Translations under genes and position numbers: made by a program
Assembly: GCF_002025255.2 (NCBI RefSeq)
Contig: NZ_CP054587.1
Span: 2,232,001-2,296,000 of the forward strand
Source: Halolamina sp. CBA1230
GTDB lineage: Archaea > Halobacteriota > Halobacteria > Halobacteriales > Haloferacaceae
Direction of reading: 5' to 3'
DNA: 64,000 nucleotides
Part shown: positions 56,743 to 64,000 of the stretch, piece by piece
Layout: every line of letters begins with the position of its first letter
Numbering within the stretch: position 1 is the first letter of the stretch
Notes under the pieces: generated by a model
Database searches by the model: none
Seen by the model: only the letters and a program-made list of their open reading frames with translations
Told to the model about the DNA's origin: nothing

Positions 56743-59700
56743 ATGAGTTCGTCGGTGGTCACCCGAGCGCTCGCGGTCGTGTTCGCCCTCCTGATGGTCT
56801 CGGGGGCAGCCGCCCCGGCGATGGCGGCCGGCGGAATCGAGTCGACGACGGATGATCCGGTCGTCGACGCTGTTTCCGGGTTGTTCTCTTCGCAGAACGA
56901 TACTCGGGACAACGCATCGACTGAGACGCCGAACGCTACGGCGACGGCGACCGCTACGGCGACGGCGACGCCGACCGCTACGGCGACGGCGACAGCCAGC
57001 AATACGTCGGCCGAGTCGTCGAACGATACGTCGACGGCGAACACCTCCGTCGGGACGTCCGAGGTCGACGGATCCCTCTCGACGCTCTCGAACGCCACTG
57101 TGGCTAACGACACGGAGTCCGGCGTCGTTGAAGTCATCGTCCGCGTTGAGGAGTTCGAGGTCCCCGAGGTCTCGACGATGACCAGCGAGGACGTCGTCGA
57201 GGGGATGAAGAGCCACGCCGAGACCACCCAACAGCCCATCGTCGACTACGCTGAGTCGACCGACGGCGTCGCTCTCCTCAATCAGTACTGGATCACGAAC
57301 GCGGTGTTGCTGCGCGTCGACACGCGGACCGTCGACGCGGAGTCGATCGTCGGCCAGCCGGGCGTCACTGGCGTCCACAGTAACTTCCAGGTGAACGCGC
57401 TCGCCGGGAGCGAGAACGGGACCGCGTCCGGGGGGGCCAACACCACCGACGCTCCCACCGGGAACGTCACCTACGGTCTCGACCAGTTGAACGTACCGGA
57501 GGTCTGGGAGGAGCACGGCACCCGCGGCGCTGGCGTGAAAGTTGCCGTGCTGGACACCGGGATCGACGCCGGGCATACGGATCTGAGCCTCTACACCGAG
57601 AACCCCAGCGACGAGACGTACCCGGGTGGGTGGGCGGAGTTCGACGATGACGGCGAGCGTGTCGAGGGGTCGACACCACACGCGACCAGCCAGCACGGGA
57701 CCCACGTCTCCGGCACCGTCGCCGGAGGTGACGCGAGCGGCGCGGCCATCGGCGTCGCGCCGGACGCGCAGTTGATGCACGGACTGGTGATCCCCGGCGG
57801 GAGCGGTTCCTTCGCTCAGATCATCGGCGGTATCGAGTGGGCAGTCGAGGAGGACGCCGACGTGATCGGCATGAGCCTCGGCGCGGAAGGGTACTACACC
57901 GCGATGATCGACCCGATCCGGAACGCCGAGGACGCCGGGACGATCGTCGTCGCGGCCTCCGGGAACGCGGGGCCTGAGACGGTCTCGTCGCCGGGCAACA
58001 TCCACGACGCGCTGTCGATCGGCGCGTCCGGCCCGGACCGCGACATCGCGCGCTTCTCCAGCGGCGACGTGGTTCAGACTGACCGCGACTGGGCCGACGC
58101 CGCGCCAAGCGACTGGCCGAGTTCCTACGTCGTTCCGGACGTTTCGGCGCCGGGTGTCGACACCTACAGTACGCTGCCCGGCGACGAGTACGGCGAGAAG
58201 TCCGGCACGTCGATGGCGACACCCCACATCGTCGGCGTCGTGGCGCTGATGGAGTCCGCGGCGGGCGGGGAGATCTCCGCGAACGAGGTCAAAGCCGCAC
58301 TGAAGGAAACCGCGACCAAGCCCGACGGCGCGCCCGCCGGACAGGATAGCCGATACGGACACGGGATCGTCGACGCGCTCGCAGCCACCACCACGGTCGC
58401 CGCCGATCAAGGGATCGATGGAACGGTCACGAACACCGACGGAACGCCGTTGGTCGACGCGACGGTGACCGTGGACAACGGTGCCGAAACGACGACCAAC
58501 GAGACCGGTCAGTACTTAGTTCGGACTCTGCCGGGCACGTACAACGTAACCGTCTCCGAGTTCGGTTACGAGACGGCGAACACGACGGTGTCGGTGAACG
58601 ACAGTCTACTGGCGACCCGAGACGTGAGCCTCGCGCCCACGCTCGCTGCCGGAGTGATCGACCCGCAGGACGACCAGGTCGAGTCGGGCGGCGAGGCAAC
58701 CGTGACCTACCACACCGCCCACGCCGACTCGCTGACCGTGACGCGGGTGGGGACGATGGACGGGAACGCGACGCTGTTCGTCGACGGGACCGAGTACGCC
58801 TTCGGCGAACCCATCGATCTCGACCCTTCGGACGACACGACCGTCAGCGTGCGGGTCGAGATGTCGGCCGAGGCGAGCGGCGAACTGATGCTCGATAACA
58901 CCGTCACTGGCGACGGTGAGACGACGACGCTCACCACCGGACCGACCGACGTGGTCCCCGACCCGACCTACGTCGGCATCGTCGACAGTACCGGGTCGCA
59001 GTACGCCGACCAGCTCTCCAGCGCCGTCGAGGCGAACGTCCCTGGTGAGTACTTCGTCTCGGTCGTCGACCCGTCGGCGGCGATGACGAACACCGACCAG
59101 TACGACGTGCTCGCAGTCCATCGCGTCGGGTCGGAGATCGACCTCGGAGCGTTCGTCGCGGCGACGAGCGACCCCGACACTGGGGTCGTCTACCTCGACC
59201 AGTGGGGTGTCGCGAGCAACGGCATCACGGCGCTGTCGGACGCGACACAGAACCCTGTCGTGACCGGTCAGTCGACGGAGACCGACGGCGCGGTGTACGA
59301 CGTTGTCCGGAACCACACGCTGTTCGACGGCGTCGCGTCAGCGGGCGGGACGATCACGATCCACAACCAGTCCCGCGGCGACATCGCGTGGTTCCAGCGC
59401 TACGACGGCACGACGCTCGCGACGGCGACCGACGGCGGCGACGAGGTGCTCGGAACCGGCGTCGCTGTCGACGAGTCGACCCAGACCGTGCTGCTCTCCT
59501 CGCTCGGGCGCAGTTCGACGGTCCGGAACCAGCAGATAACCGACGACGCGAACGCGCTGTTGGGGAACGCGATCACGTACGTCGACTCGCTCCCACCGGC
59601 GTGGTTCGAGTCCGAACAGCCTGCCCACGTGACACCGGGTGAGTCGTTCACCGTCGACGTCGTCGACGACGATCTCGAACGCCTCAACGTCACGCTCGCG

Positions 59701-61836
59701 GACGACTCGACCGTCGATACGGCGAACCTCACGCTCACCATCGGCGGTACCGAGCGCGAGTTCGGCGAGTCCTACGCGGTGAACGGGAGCGGCGATCCCG
59801 TCCCGGTCGAGGTCACCACCTCGACGGGCATGGTCGGGACCGCGGCGCTCTCGATGGCAGCGGAAGGCAGCAACGAGACAGTCGAACTCCGCAGCGGCGA
59901 GACGGCAGTGTACGCCAAACCGCTGGTCGTCCCGGAGGACGTGGGGACGATCCAGCAGGCGGTCGACCTCGCGCCCGCGGGAGCGACCATCGAGATCGCG
60001 AACGGCACGTACACCAACCCCGTCGAGGTGACGACGCCGGGCGTGACGCTGACTGCCCACGGCGACGAGCGCCCGACGATCGAGACACGGATCAGCGGCT
60101 TCTACGAGCCGGTCGTCCACGTCAACGCACCGGACGTCACGGTCGAGCGACTCGACGTCGTCGCACAAGGGATCGCACCCGACGGGATCGCCGTCGAGCG
60201 GTCGAACGCAACCATCCGACACGTCTCCGTCGGCGGTGCGGCCAACGCCATTCTGATCGGTGGCGCCGGCTCGACCGCCGACGGCGCGGTCGTCCACGAC
60301 GTGACCGTCACGGAGGGCTCCGACCTCCTCGCACGCGGCGTCTCGGTCGGCGAGGCCGACGACGCTCACGTGTACAACGCGACGATATCCGGACAGAACT
60401 CCGGGATCGACGTGTACGACTCCGCGAACACGGTGATCGAGAACAACACTGTCACCGACAGCGGCGTCGGCTACGCATCGTTCGAGACGGACAACCTCCG
60501 GCTGGTGAACAACCAGGTGTACGACGGCGACGGGACGAAGACGCGGGCGGCCACCGTCGGCATCCAACTCGAAGCGTTCGTCACTTCGGCGACCGTCGAG
60601 GGGAACCGGATCGGGAACGTCGAAGAGGGAATCTTCGTGAGCGGGGTGAACACCGGCGCGGAGATAACACGGAACGAGGTGACCGGCGCCGAGTACGGCG
60701 TCTGGATCGAAGGCGGCGACCTCCCGGCGCTCGACGTGCAGTACAACGACCTCGCGGCCGCGAACGTCTCGGTGGGCAGTAATCTCGACCGGACACTGTC
60801 GGCCACGCTGAACTACCACGGCGACCGCGACGACGAGGCGTTCGTCGAGGGTGACGTGGCCTACGAGCCGTTCCTGACCGCGCCGCCCGAGCAGGTGGAC
60901 ACGAACGAGACCCGGCGTTTCGGCGTCGATCTGACGCTCGAAGCCGGCAACGTCTACGGTGTCGGCGTCCCCGGGGCGACTGATCAGACGGTTTCTGAGC
61001 TGTTCAGCGACGGCTTCGAGGGTGCCGTTTACGGCTTCGACGCGACCGACCAGTCGTGGACGCTGCTCTCCGGTGACGACCCGGTCGGCGCCCTGCAGGG
61101 GCTCGCGGTCGTCGCCGACAGCGACGGGCGGATGACGATCACTCACCACGTGGGGACGGGCTCCCCGACCGCACCCGGACAACAGACGCTGACCGAGGGG
61201 TGGAACTTCGTCGGGGCACCCGAGTACGACGGCCTGAACGAGGCGTTCGGGGCCGGGACGGTCGACCCGACGCTCGCGATGTCGCCGTTCGCCTCGCCCG
61301 AGACCCAGCCCGGTCCGAGCGGAGGCTTCGACGGCGTCTACCGTTTCGACGGATCGGCGAGCACGGCCCCGGAGGCGAGCGCCTACCAGGGCTACTTCGT
61401 CTTCGTCGAGGAGGAGAGTACGCTGCCGTCCTACGTGGTCCCGAACCCCTCGGTGACCGAACTCTACCAGGGGATCGGCGTCTACGACTCGAACGCCACC
61501 GCTGATGCGAACACGTCGGCGAACGGCTCGACGACCGCGACCGCGTCGGTCGAGAGCGTCCTCGCCAATGCGAACGGAACTGACCGTGATCTGACTCGGG
61601 AACTGCTCTCACAGGTGATCTCCCGTGAGATCCAGGCGCAACTCGGCGGCGAGATCGACTCGCAGGCGGAGCTCGACGCCGCTGTCGACGCGATCGTCGA
61701 CGACGCACCCGCCGACCGACGGGATCTGGTCGCGGCGGCGGCAGCGGACGCGATCGAACGACTCCGCGGAGGGACGAGCGAACGCCGTGACGCGGTTGTC
61801 GACACATCGACGACCGCGATCCCCATCACCGGCTGA
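56743..61836 (+). CDS. Giant secreted subtilase (S8) with carboxypeptidase-regulatory-like and beta-helix domains
   Basis: 1697 residues from the ATG at 56743, directly before a Sec signal (VVTRALAVVFALLMVSGAAAPAMAAGG); an in-frame ATG at 56680 would add 21 residues. After a Thr/Ala-rich spacer comes an I9-like propeptide (VVEVIVRVEEFEVPEVSTM), then the S8 domain with Asp (VAVLDTGIDAGHTD, ~271), His (QHGTHVSGTVAGG, ~318) and Ser (SGTSMATPHIVG, ~490). Next are a carboxypeptidase-regulatory-like fold (VTNTDGTPLVDATVTVDNG), beta domains, a right-handed beta-helix (GTIQQAVDLAPAGATIEIANGTY to ~1370) and a C-terminal surface-type domain. No C-terminal sorting motif. Likely cell-surface protease or adhesin-processing enzyme. 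Confidence 0.88.
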   Translation: MSSSVVTRALAVVFALLMVSGAAAPAMAAGGIESTTDDPVVDAVSGLFSSQNDTRDNASTETPNATATATATATATPTATATATASNTSAESSNDTSTANTSVGTSEVDGSLSTLSNATVANDTESGVVEVIVRVEEFEVPEVSTMTSEDVVEGMKSHAETTQQPIVDYAESTDGVALLNQYWITNAVLLRVDTRTVDAESIVGQPGVTGVHSNFQVNALAGSENGTASGGANTTDAPTGNVTYGLDQLNVPEVWEEHGTRGAGVKVAVLDTGIDAGHTDLSLYTENPSDETYPGGWAEFDDDGERVEGSTPHATSQHGTHVSGTVAGGDASGAAIGVAPDAQLMHGLVIPGGSGSFAQIIGGIEWAVEEDADVIGMSLGAEGYYTAMIDPIRNAEDAGTIVVAASGNAGPETVSSPGNIHDALSIGASGPDRDIARFSSGDVVQTDRDWADAAPSDWPSSYVVPDVSAPGVDTYSTLPGDEYGEKSGTSMATPHIVGVVALMESAAGGEISANEVKAALKETATKPDGAPAGQDSRYGHGIVDALAATTTVAADQGIDGTVTNTDGTPLVDATVTVDNGAETTTNETGQYLVRTLPGTYNVTVSEFGYETANTTVSVNDSLLATRDVSLAPTLAAGVIDPQDDQVESGGEATVTYHTAHADSLTVTRVGTMDGNATLFVDGTEYAFGEPIDLDPSDDTTVSVRVEMSAEASGELMLDNTVTGDGETTTLTTGPTDVVPDPTYVGIVDSTGSQYADQLSSAVEANVPGEYFVSVVDPSAAMTNTDQYDVLAVHRVGSEIDLGAFVAATSDPDTGVVYLDQWGVASNGITALSDATQNPVVTGQSTETDGAVYDVVRNHTLFDGVASAGGTITIHNQSRGDIAWFQRYDGTTLATATDGGDEVLGTGVAVDESTQTVLLSSLGRSSTVRNQQITDDANALLGNAITYVDSLPPAWFESEQPAHVTPGESFTVDVVDDDLERLNVTLADDSTVDTANLTLTIGGTEREFGESYAVNGSGDPVPVEVTTSTGMVGTAALSMAAEGSNETVELRSGETAVYAKPLVVPEDVGTIQQAVDLAPAGATIEIANGTYTNPVEVTTPGVTLTAHGDERPTIETRISGFYEPVVHVNAPDVTVERLDVVAQGIAPDGIAVERSNATIRHVSVGGAANAILIGGAGSTADGAVVHDVTVTEGSDLLARGVSVGEADDAHVYNATISGQNSGIDVYDSANTVIENNTVTDSGVGYASFETDNLRLVNNQVYDGDGTKTRAATVGIQLEAFVTSATVEGNRIGNVEEGIFVSGVNTGAEITRNEVTGAEYGVWIEGGDLPALDVQYNDLAAANVSVGSNLDRTLSATLNYHGDRDDEAFVEGDVAYEPFLTAPPEQVDTNETRRFGVDLTLEAGNVYGVGVPGATDQTVSELFSDGFEGAVYGFDATDQSWTLLSGDDPVGALQGLAVVADSDGRMTITHHVGTGSPTAPGQQTLTEGWNFVGAPEYDGLNEAFGAGTVDPTLAMSPFASPETQPGPSGGFDGVYRFDGSASTAPEASAYQGYFVFVEEESTLPSYVVPNPSVTELYQGIGVYDSNATADANTSANGSTTATASVESVLANANGTDRDLTRELLSQVISREIQAQLGGEIDSQAELDAAVDAIVDDAPADRRDLVAAAAADAIERLRGGTSERRDAVVDTSTTAIPITG

Positions 61837-61861
61837 TGCACGACGACGTGACTCACCTACC

Positions 61862-62665
61862 ATGACTCGGAACACTCGAACGCTCGTCGCCGTGGCGGCC
61901 CTCAGCATCGCGCTCGTCGCGGCCGGCGGCGTGCCCGCGGTCGTCGCGGCCCAGGACGACGGTCCGCCGCCGACGCCGGCGGCGTACTACGGCGACCTGA
62001 CGGTCGACGGTGACCCGGCACCCGCCGGCACCGTCGTCACCGCGGAGATCGACGGCGAACTCCGCGGTCGGCTTGTCACCGAAGAACGGGGCGCCTACGG
62101 CGGTCCGGGCGTCGGCGACGAGAAACTCACGGTGAACGGCACCAGCGGCGACGATGGCGCGACCGTCACGTTCTACGTCGACGGCGAGCGGGCGACGTCG
62201 ACGGACGAGTGGTCGTCCGGGGAGGTCACCGAACTCGACCTGAGCACGTCCGAGGGCGGGGATCCGACGCCAACGCCGTCCCCGGCGCCCACGCCATCCC
62301 CGACACCAACGCCATCCCCGACGCCCACGCCGTCCCCGACGCCAACCCCGTCATCGACACCGACGTCAACACCGACACAGACCGCCACACTGCAACCGGG
62401 TAACGGCGGCGGTGGCGGCGGTGGCGGAGACACTTCGTCGACACCGACCGCCACGCAGTCGTCGACGGGATCCGCGACACCAGCGCCGACGGCGACGCCG
62501 GAAACGACAGGAACGACGGCCGGCACCGAAACGGCGGCCGCCACACGGACGCCAACGGCTACCGCGACATCGACGTCTGATCCGACGAGCACCACCGTAC
62601 CCGGGTTCGGTGCAGTGACCGCGGTACTCGCCTTCGTGGCGCTCCTCGTTCGGGCGCGGCGCTGA
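61862..62665 (+). CDS. PGF-CTERM-anchored surface protein with Pro/Thr spacer
   Basis: 267 residues from the ATG at 61862. Sec signal (TLVAVAALSIALVAAGGVPAVVAAQ), a ~100-residue beta domain (YGDLTVDGDPAPAGTVVTAEIDGEL), a long Pro/Thr/Ser spacer with TPTPSP repeats, and the ending TVPGFGAVTAVLAFVALLVRARR: a PGF-CTERM signal cut by archaeosortase A and replaced by lipid. Lies 25 bases after the giant subtilase, probably the same transcript. Confidence 0.9.
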   Translation: MTRNTRTLVAVAALSIALVAAGGVPAVVAAQDDGPPPTPAAYYGDLTVDGDPAPAGTVVTAEIDGELRGRLVTEERGAYGGPGVGDEKLTVNGTSGDDGATVTFYVDGERATSTDEWSSGEVTELDLSTSEGGDPTPTPSPAPTPSPTPTPSPTPTPSPTPTPSSTPTSTPTQTATLQPGNGGGGGGGGDTSSTPTATQSSTGSATPAPTATPETTGTTAGTETAAATRTPTATATSTSDPTSTTVPGFGAVTAVLAFVALLVRARR

Positions 62666-62776
62666 GCCCCGCGTGGGCCTTCGTCAGGATCGACCCGCTT
62701 TCGGCCCGACTCGGCGGACGACGGCGACGGGGCTATTGCACCGAAGGGAACGGAAGAAGCAGCACTGCAGAACGGT

Positions 62777-63241
62777 TTACTCGTACAGCCAGGCTTCGTT
62801 CGGGCGCTCGTAGTCGTACAGCTCCTCCTCGTCGAAGAAGAGGTCGATCTCGCGCTCGTTCGAGCCCGGGTCCTCGTGGTCCGAGGCGTGGATCACGTTG
62901 CGCCCGAGATCCAGGCCGAGGTCGCCGCGGATCGTGCCCGCGGGCGACTCGGCGGGGTCGGTCTCGCCGACCATCTTCCGGACCTGCCGGGTCGCGTCCT
63001 GGCCCTCCCAGACCATCGCGAAGACGGGACCGGAGGTGATGAACTCGACCAGGCCCTCGAAGAACGGCTTGTCCTCGTGCTCGCCGTAGTGCTCCTCCGC
63101 GAGGTCACGGTCGATCCGCGTGAACTTCCCGGCGACCAGCTTCAGGCCGCGGTCCTCGAACCGGGAGACGATCTCGCCGATCAGCCCGCGCTTGACGCCG
63201 TCGGGCTTGACCATCACGAACGTGCGCTCGCGGTCGCTCAT
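62777..63241 (-). CDS. ndk: Nucleoside diphosphate kinase
   Basis: 154 residues. [26 protein letters not shown] and the active-site segment [23 protein letters not shown] with catalytic His. It exchanges gamma-phosphates among NTPs. Overlaps rpl24e by four bases, in the usual archaeal rpl7ae-rps28e-rpl24e-ndk order. Confidence 0.97.
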   Translation of the reverse strand: MSDRERTFVMVKPDGVKRGLIGEIVSRFEDRGLKLVAGKFTRIDRDLAEEHYGEHEDKPFFEGLVEFITSGPVFAMVWEGQDATRQVRKMVGETDPAESPAGTIRGDLGLDLGRNVIHASDHEDPGSNEREIDLFFDEEELYDYERPNEAWLYE

Positions 63242-63654
63242 TCCTCGTCCTCCTCGTCGTCGTCAGCCGCGGACTCCTCGTCCTCGGCCTCCTCCGCTTC
63301 GACTTCTTCAGTCTCGGATTCGGCGTCCTCGTCCGCTTCGTCGGCTTCGTCAGCCTCCTCGGCTTCCTCCTCGACCGCCTCGGTCTCGGACTCTGCCGCT
63401 TCGGCTTCCGCTTCTGCTTCTTCAGCCGCTTCAGCTTCTTCCGCTTCGTCTTCGGCGGCCGCCTCGGCTTCGACGCCGTGGTCGCCGCCTTCCTCGGTCC
63501 ACTCGAGATCTCGGGGCTCGCGCCCGAGGTCGGCGTTCTTCTCGCATTTCGCCGAGCAGTAGTGGACGACGCTACCGTCGGTGTGGACGAACATCGTGCC
63601 CGTGCCGGGCTCGACGTCGTCGCCACAGTAGTCACAGTTTCGGTTCTGGGGCAT
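63238..63654 (-). CDS. rpl24e: 50S ribosomal protein L24e with long acidic extension
   Basis: 138 residues. The first ~58 are L24e: [49 protein letters not shown] with the four zinc Cys. The remaining ~80 residues are almost only Glu, Ala, Asp and Ser. Archaeal L24e is usually 55-70 residues, so the tail more than doubles it. Overlaps rps28e and ndk. Confidence 0.95.
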   Translation of the reverse strand: MPQNRNCDYCGDDVEPGTGTMFVHTDGSVVHYCSAKCEKNADLGREPRDLEWTEEGGDHGVEAEAAAEDEAEEAEAAEEAEAEAEAAESETEAVEEEAEEADEADEADEDAESETEEVEAEEAEDEESAADDDEEDEE

Positions 63655-63881
63655 CAGGCACCTCCGATGGAGTCGGCGTCACGCTGGGTCTCCCGCAGCT
63701 GGAGGATGTCGCCCTCCCGCACGGGACCCAGCACGTTCCGCGTGATGATTCGGCCCTGGTTCGAGCCGTCCTGGATCCGGCACTTGACCTGCATGGCTTC
63801 GCCGTGCATGCCGGTCTTGCCGACGATCTCGATCACCTCGGCCGGCGTCGATTCCGTGCCGTTCTCCTCTTCTGCGCTCAC
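63654..63881 (-). CDS. rps28e: 30S ribosomal protein S28e
   Basis: 75 residues from GTG 63881 ([23 protein letters not shown]), which gives the usual N-terminus; an in-frame GTG at 63890 is possible. [41 protein letters not shown] is the conserved core. One-base overlap with rpl24e. Confidence 0.96.
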   Translation of the reverse strand: MSAEEENGTESTPAEVIEIVGKTGMHGEAMQVKCRIQDGSNQGRIITRNVLGPVREGDILQLRETQRDADSIGGA

Positions 63882-63964
63882 GCGAACCACCCCTGGTGAG
63901 CGTGAGTAAACGAGTCACAGCCCGCGAGCGCACGCGAGCCGGAATGTCTCGTGGAACTCATAAG

Positions 63965-64000
63965 TTATCGAAGTTCCTCGACCTTCTCGGAGATGTCCTC
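63965..64000 (-). CDS. rpl7ae: Ribosomal protein L7Ae, last residues (continues off window)
   Basis: The minus strand encodes EDISEKVEELR then TAA, the typical ending of archaeal L7Ae, in the expected position before rps28e. Only 11 residues are visible. Confidence 0.8.
   Translation of the reverse strand, partial: EDISEKVEELR

Overview
The window is a GC-rich chromosomal segment of a halophilic archaeon (class Halobacteria). This rests on the acidic proteome, archaeal-type genes (rps19e, rps28e, rpl24e, rpl7ae, class I lysyl-tRNA synthetase lysK, PDCD5 family, trpDFEG order), TATA boxes about 25 bases before leaderless starts, the PitA-type heme protein with a His-rich linker, and a PGF-CTERM surface protein. 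Genus cannot be fixed from the sequence alone.

Layout. 1-2.6 kb: end of a cupin gene, a PAP2-like membrane protein, a DUF7344 regulator and a FilR1-like HTH regulator. 2.6-12.3 kb (minus strand): a 9.7-kb cluster of seven consecutive TasA/camelysin-like secreted proteins with SipW-type signal sequences, followed by their probable processing enzyme (archaeal SipW-like signal peptidase I) and a Thr/Pro-rich membrane-anchored protein. A second DUF7344 regulator diverges from its head (12.5 kb). An eighth paralogue sits alone at 47.7 kb. The paralogues share a core but carry different extra domains (laminin-B-like, beta-propeller-like, beta-sandwich). This reads as a multi-subunit extracellular fibre or matrix system. 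Three of the intergenic leaders can fold into a covarying, tRNA-like structure with a canonical T-loop.

13-34 kb: housekeeping genes (tRNA-Thr, nadE, tRNA-Gly, NUDIX, acyltransferase, PitA/HemQ, PadR regulator, two site-2 proteases, lysK, pyrH, MoaE fusion, thiL, rps19e, PDCD5, PP-loop ATPase, hisS). 34-38 kb: trpD-trpF-trpE-trpG with TGTACA-type boxes around the TATA box. 38.5-40.9 kb: an IS200/IS605 element (tnpA, DUF2080, tnpB) cleanly interrupting a truncated-haemoglobin gene. Its tnpA is itself disrupted by two paired-hairpin insertions, and a third copy of the same architecture lies at 15.8 kb. 41-47 kb: tRNA-Val and a complete peptide ABC transporter operon. 49-53.5 kb: an iron-linked binding protein with an FAD protein, and a split methionine synthase pair. 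53.5-56.4 kb: a tandem stem-loop array, a sodium:solute symporter with two small partners, and a small membrane protein. 56.7-62.7 kb: a giant secreted subtilase/beta-helix protein and a PGF-CTERM protein. 62.8-64 kb: ndk, rpl24e (with an unusual acidic tail), rps28e and the end of rpl7ae.

The strongest leads for something undescribed are the TasA-like operon with its peptidase, the tRNA-mimic leaders between its genes, and the paired-hairpin elements. All function assignments come from reading motifs; no database search was run.
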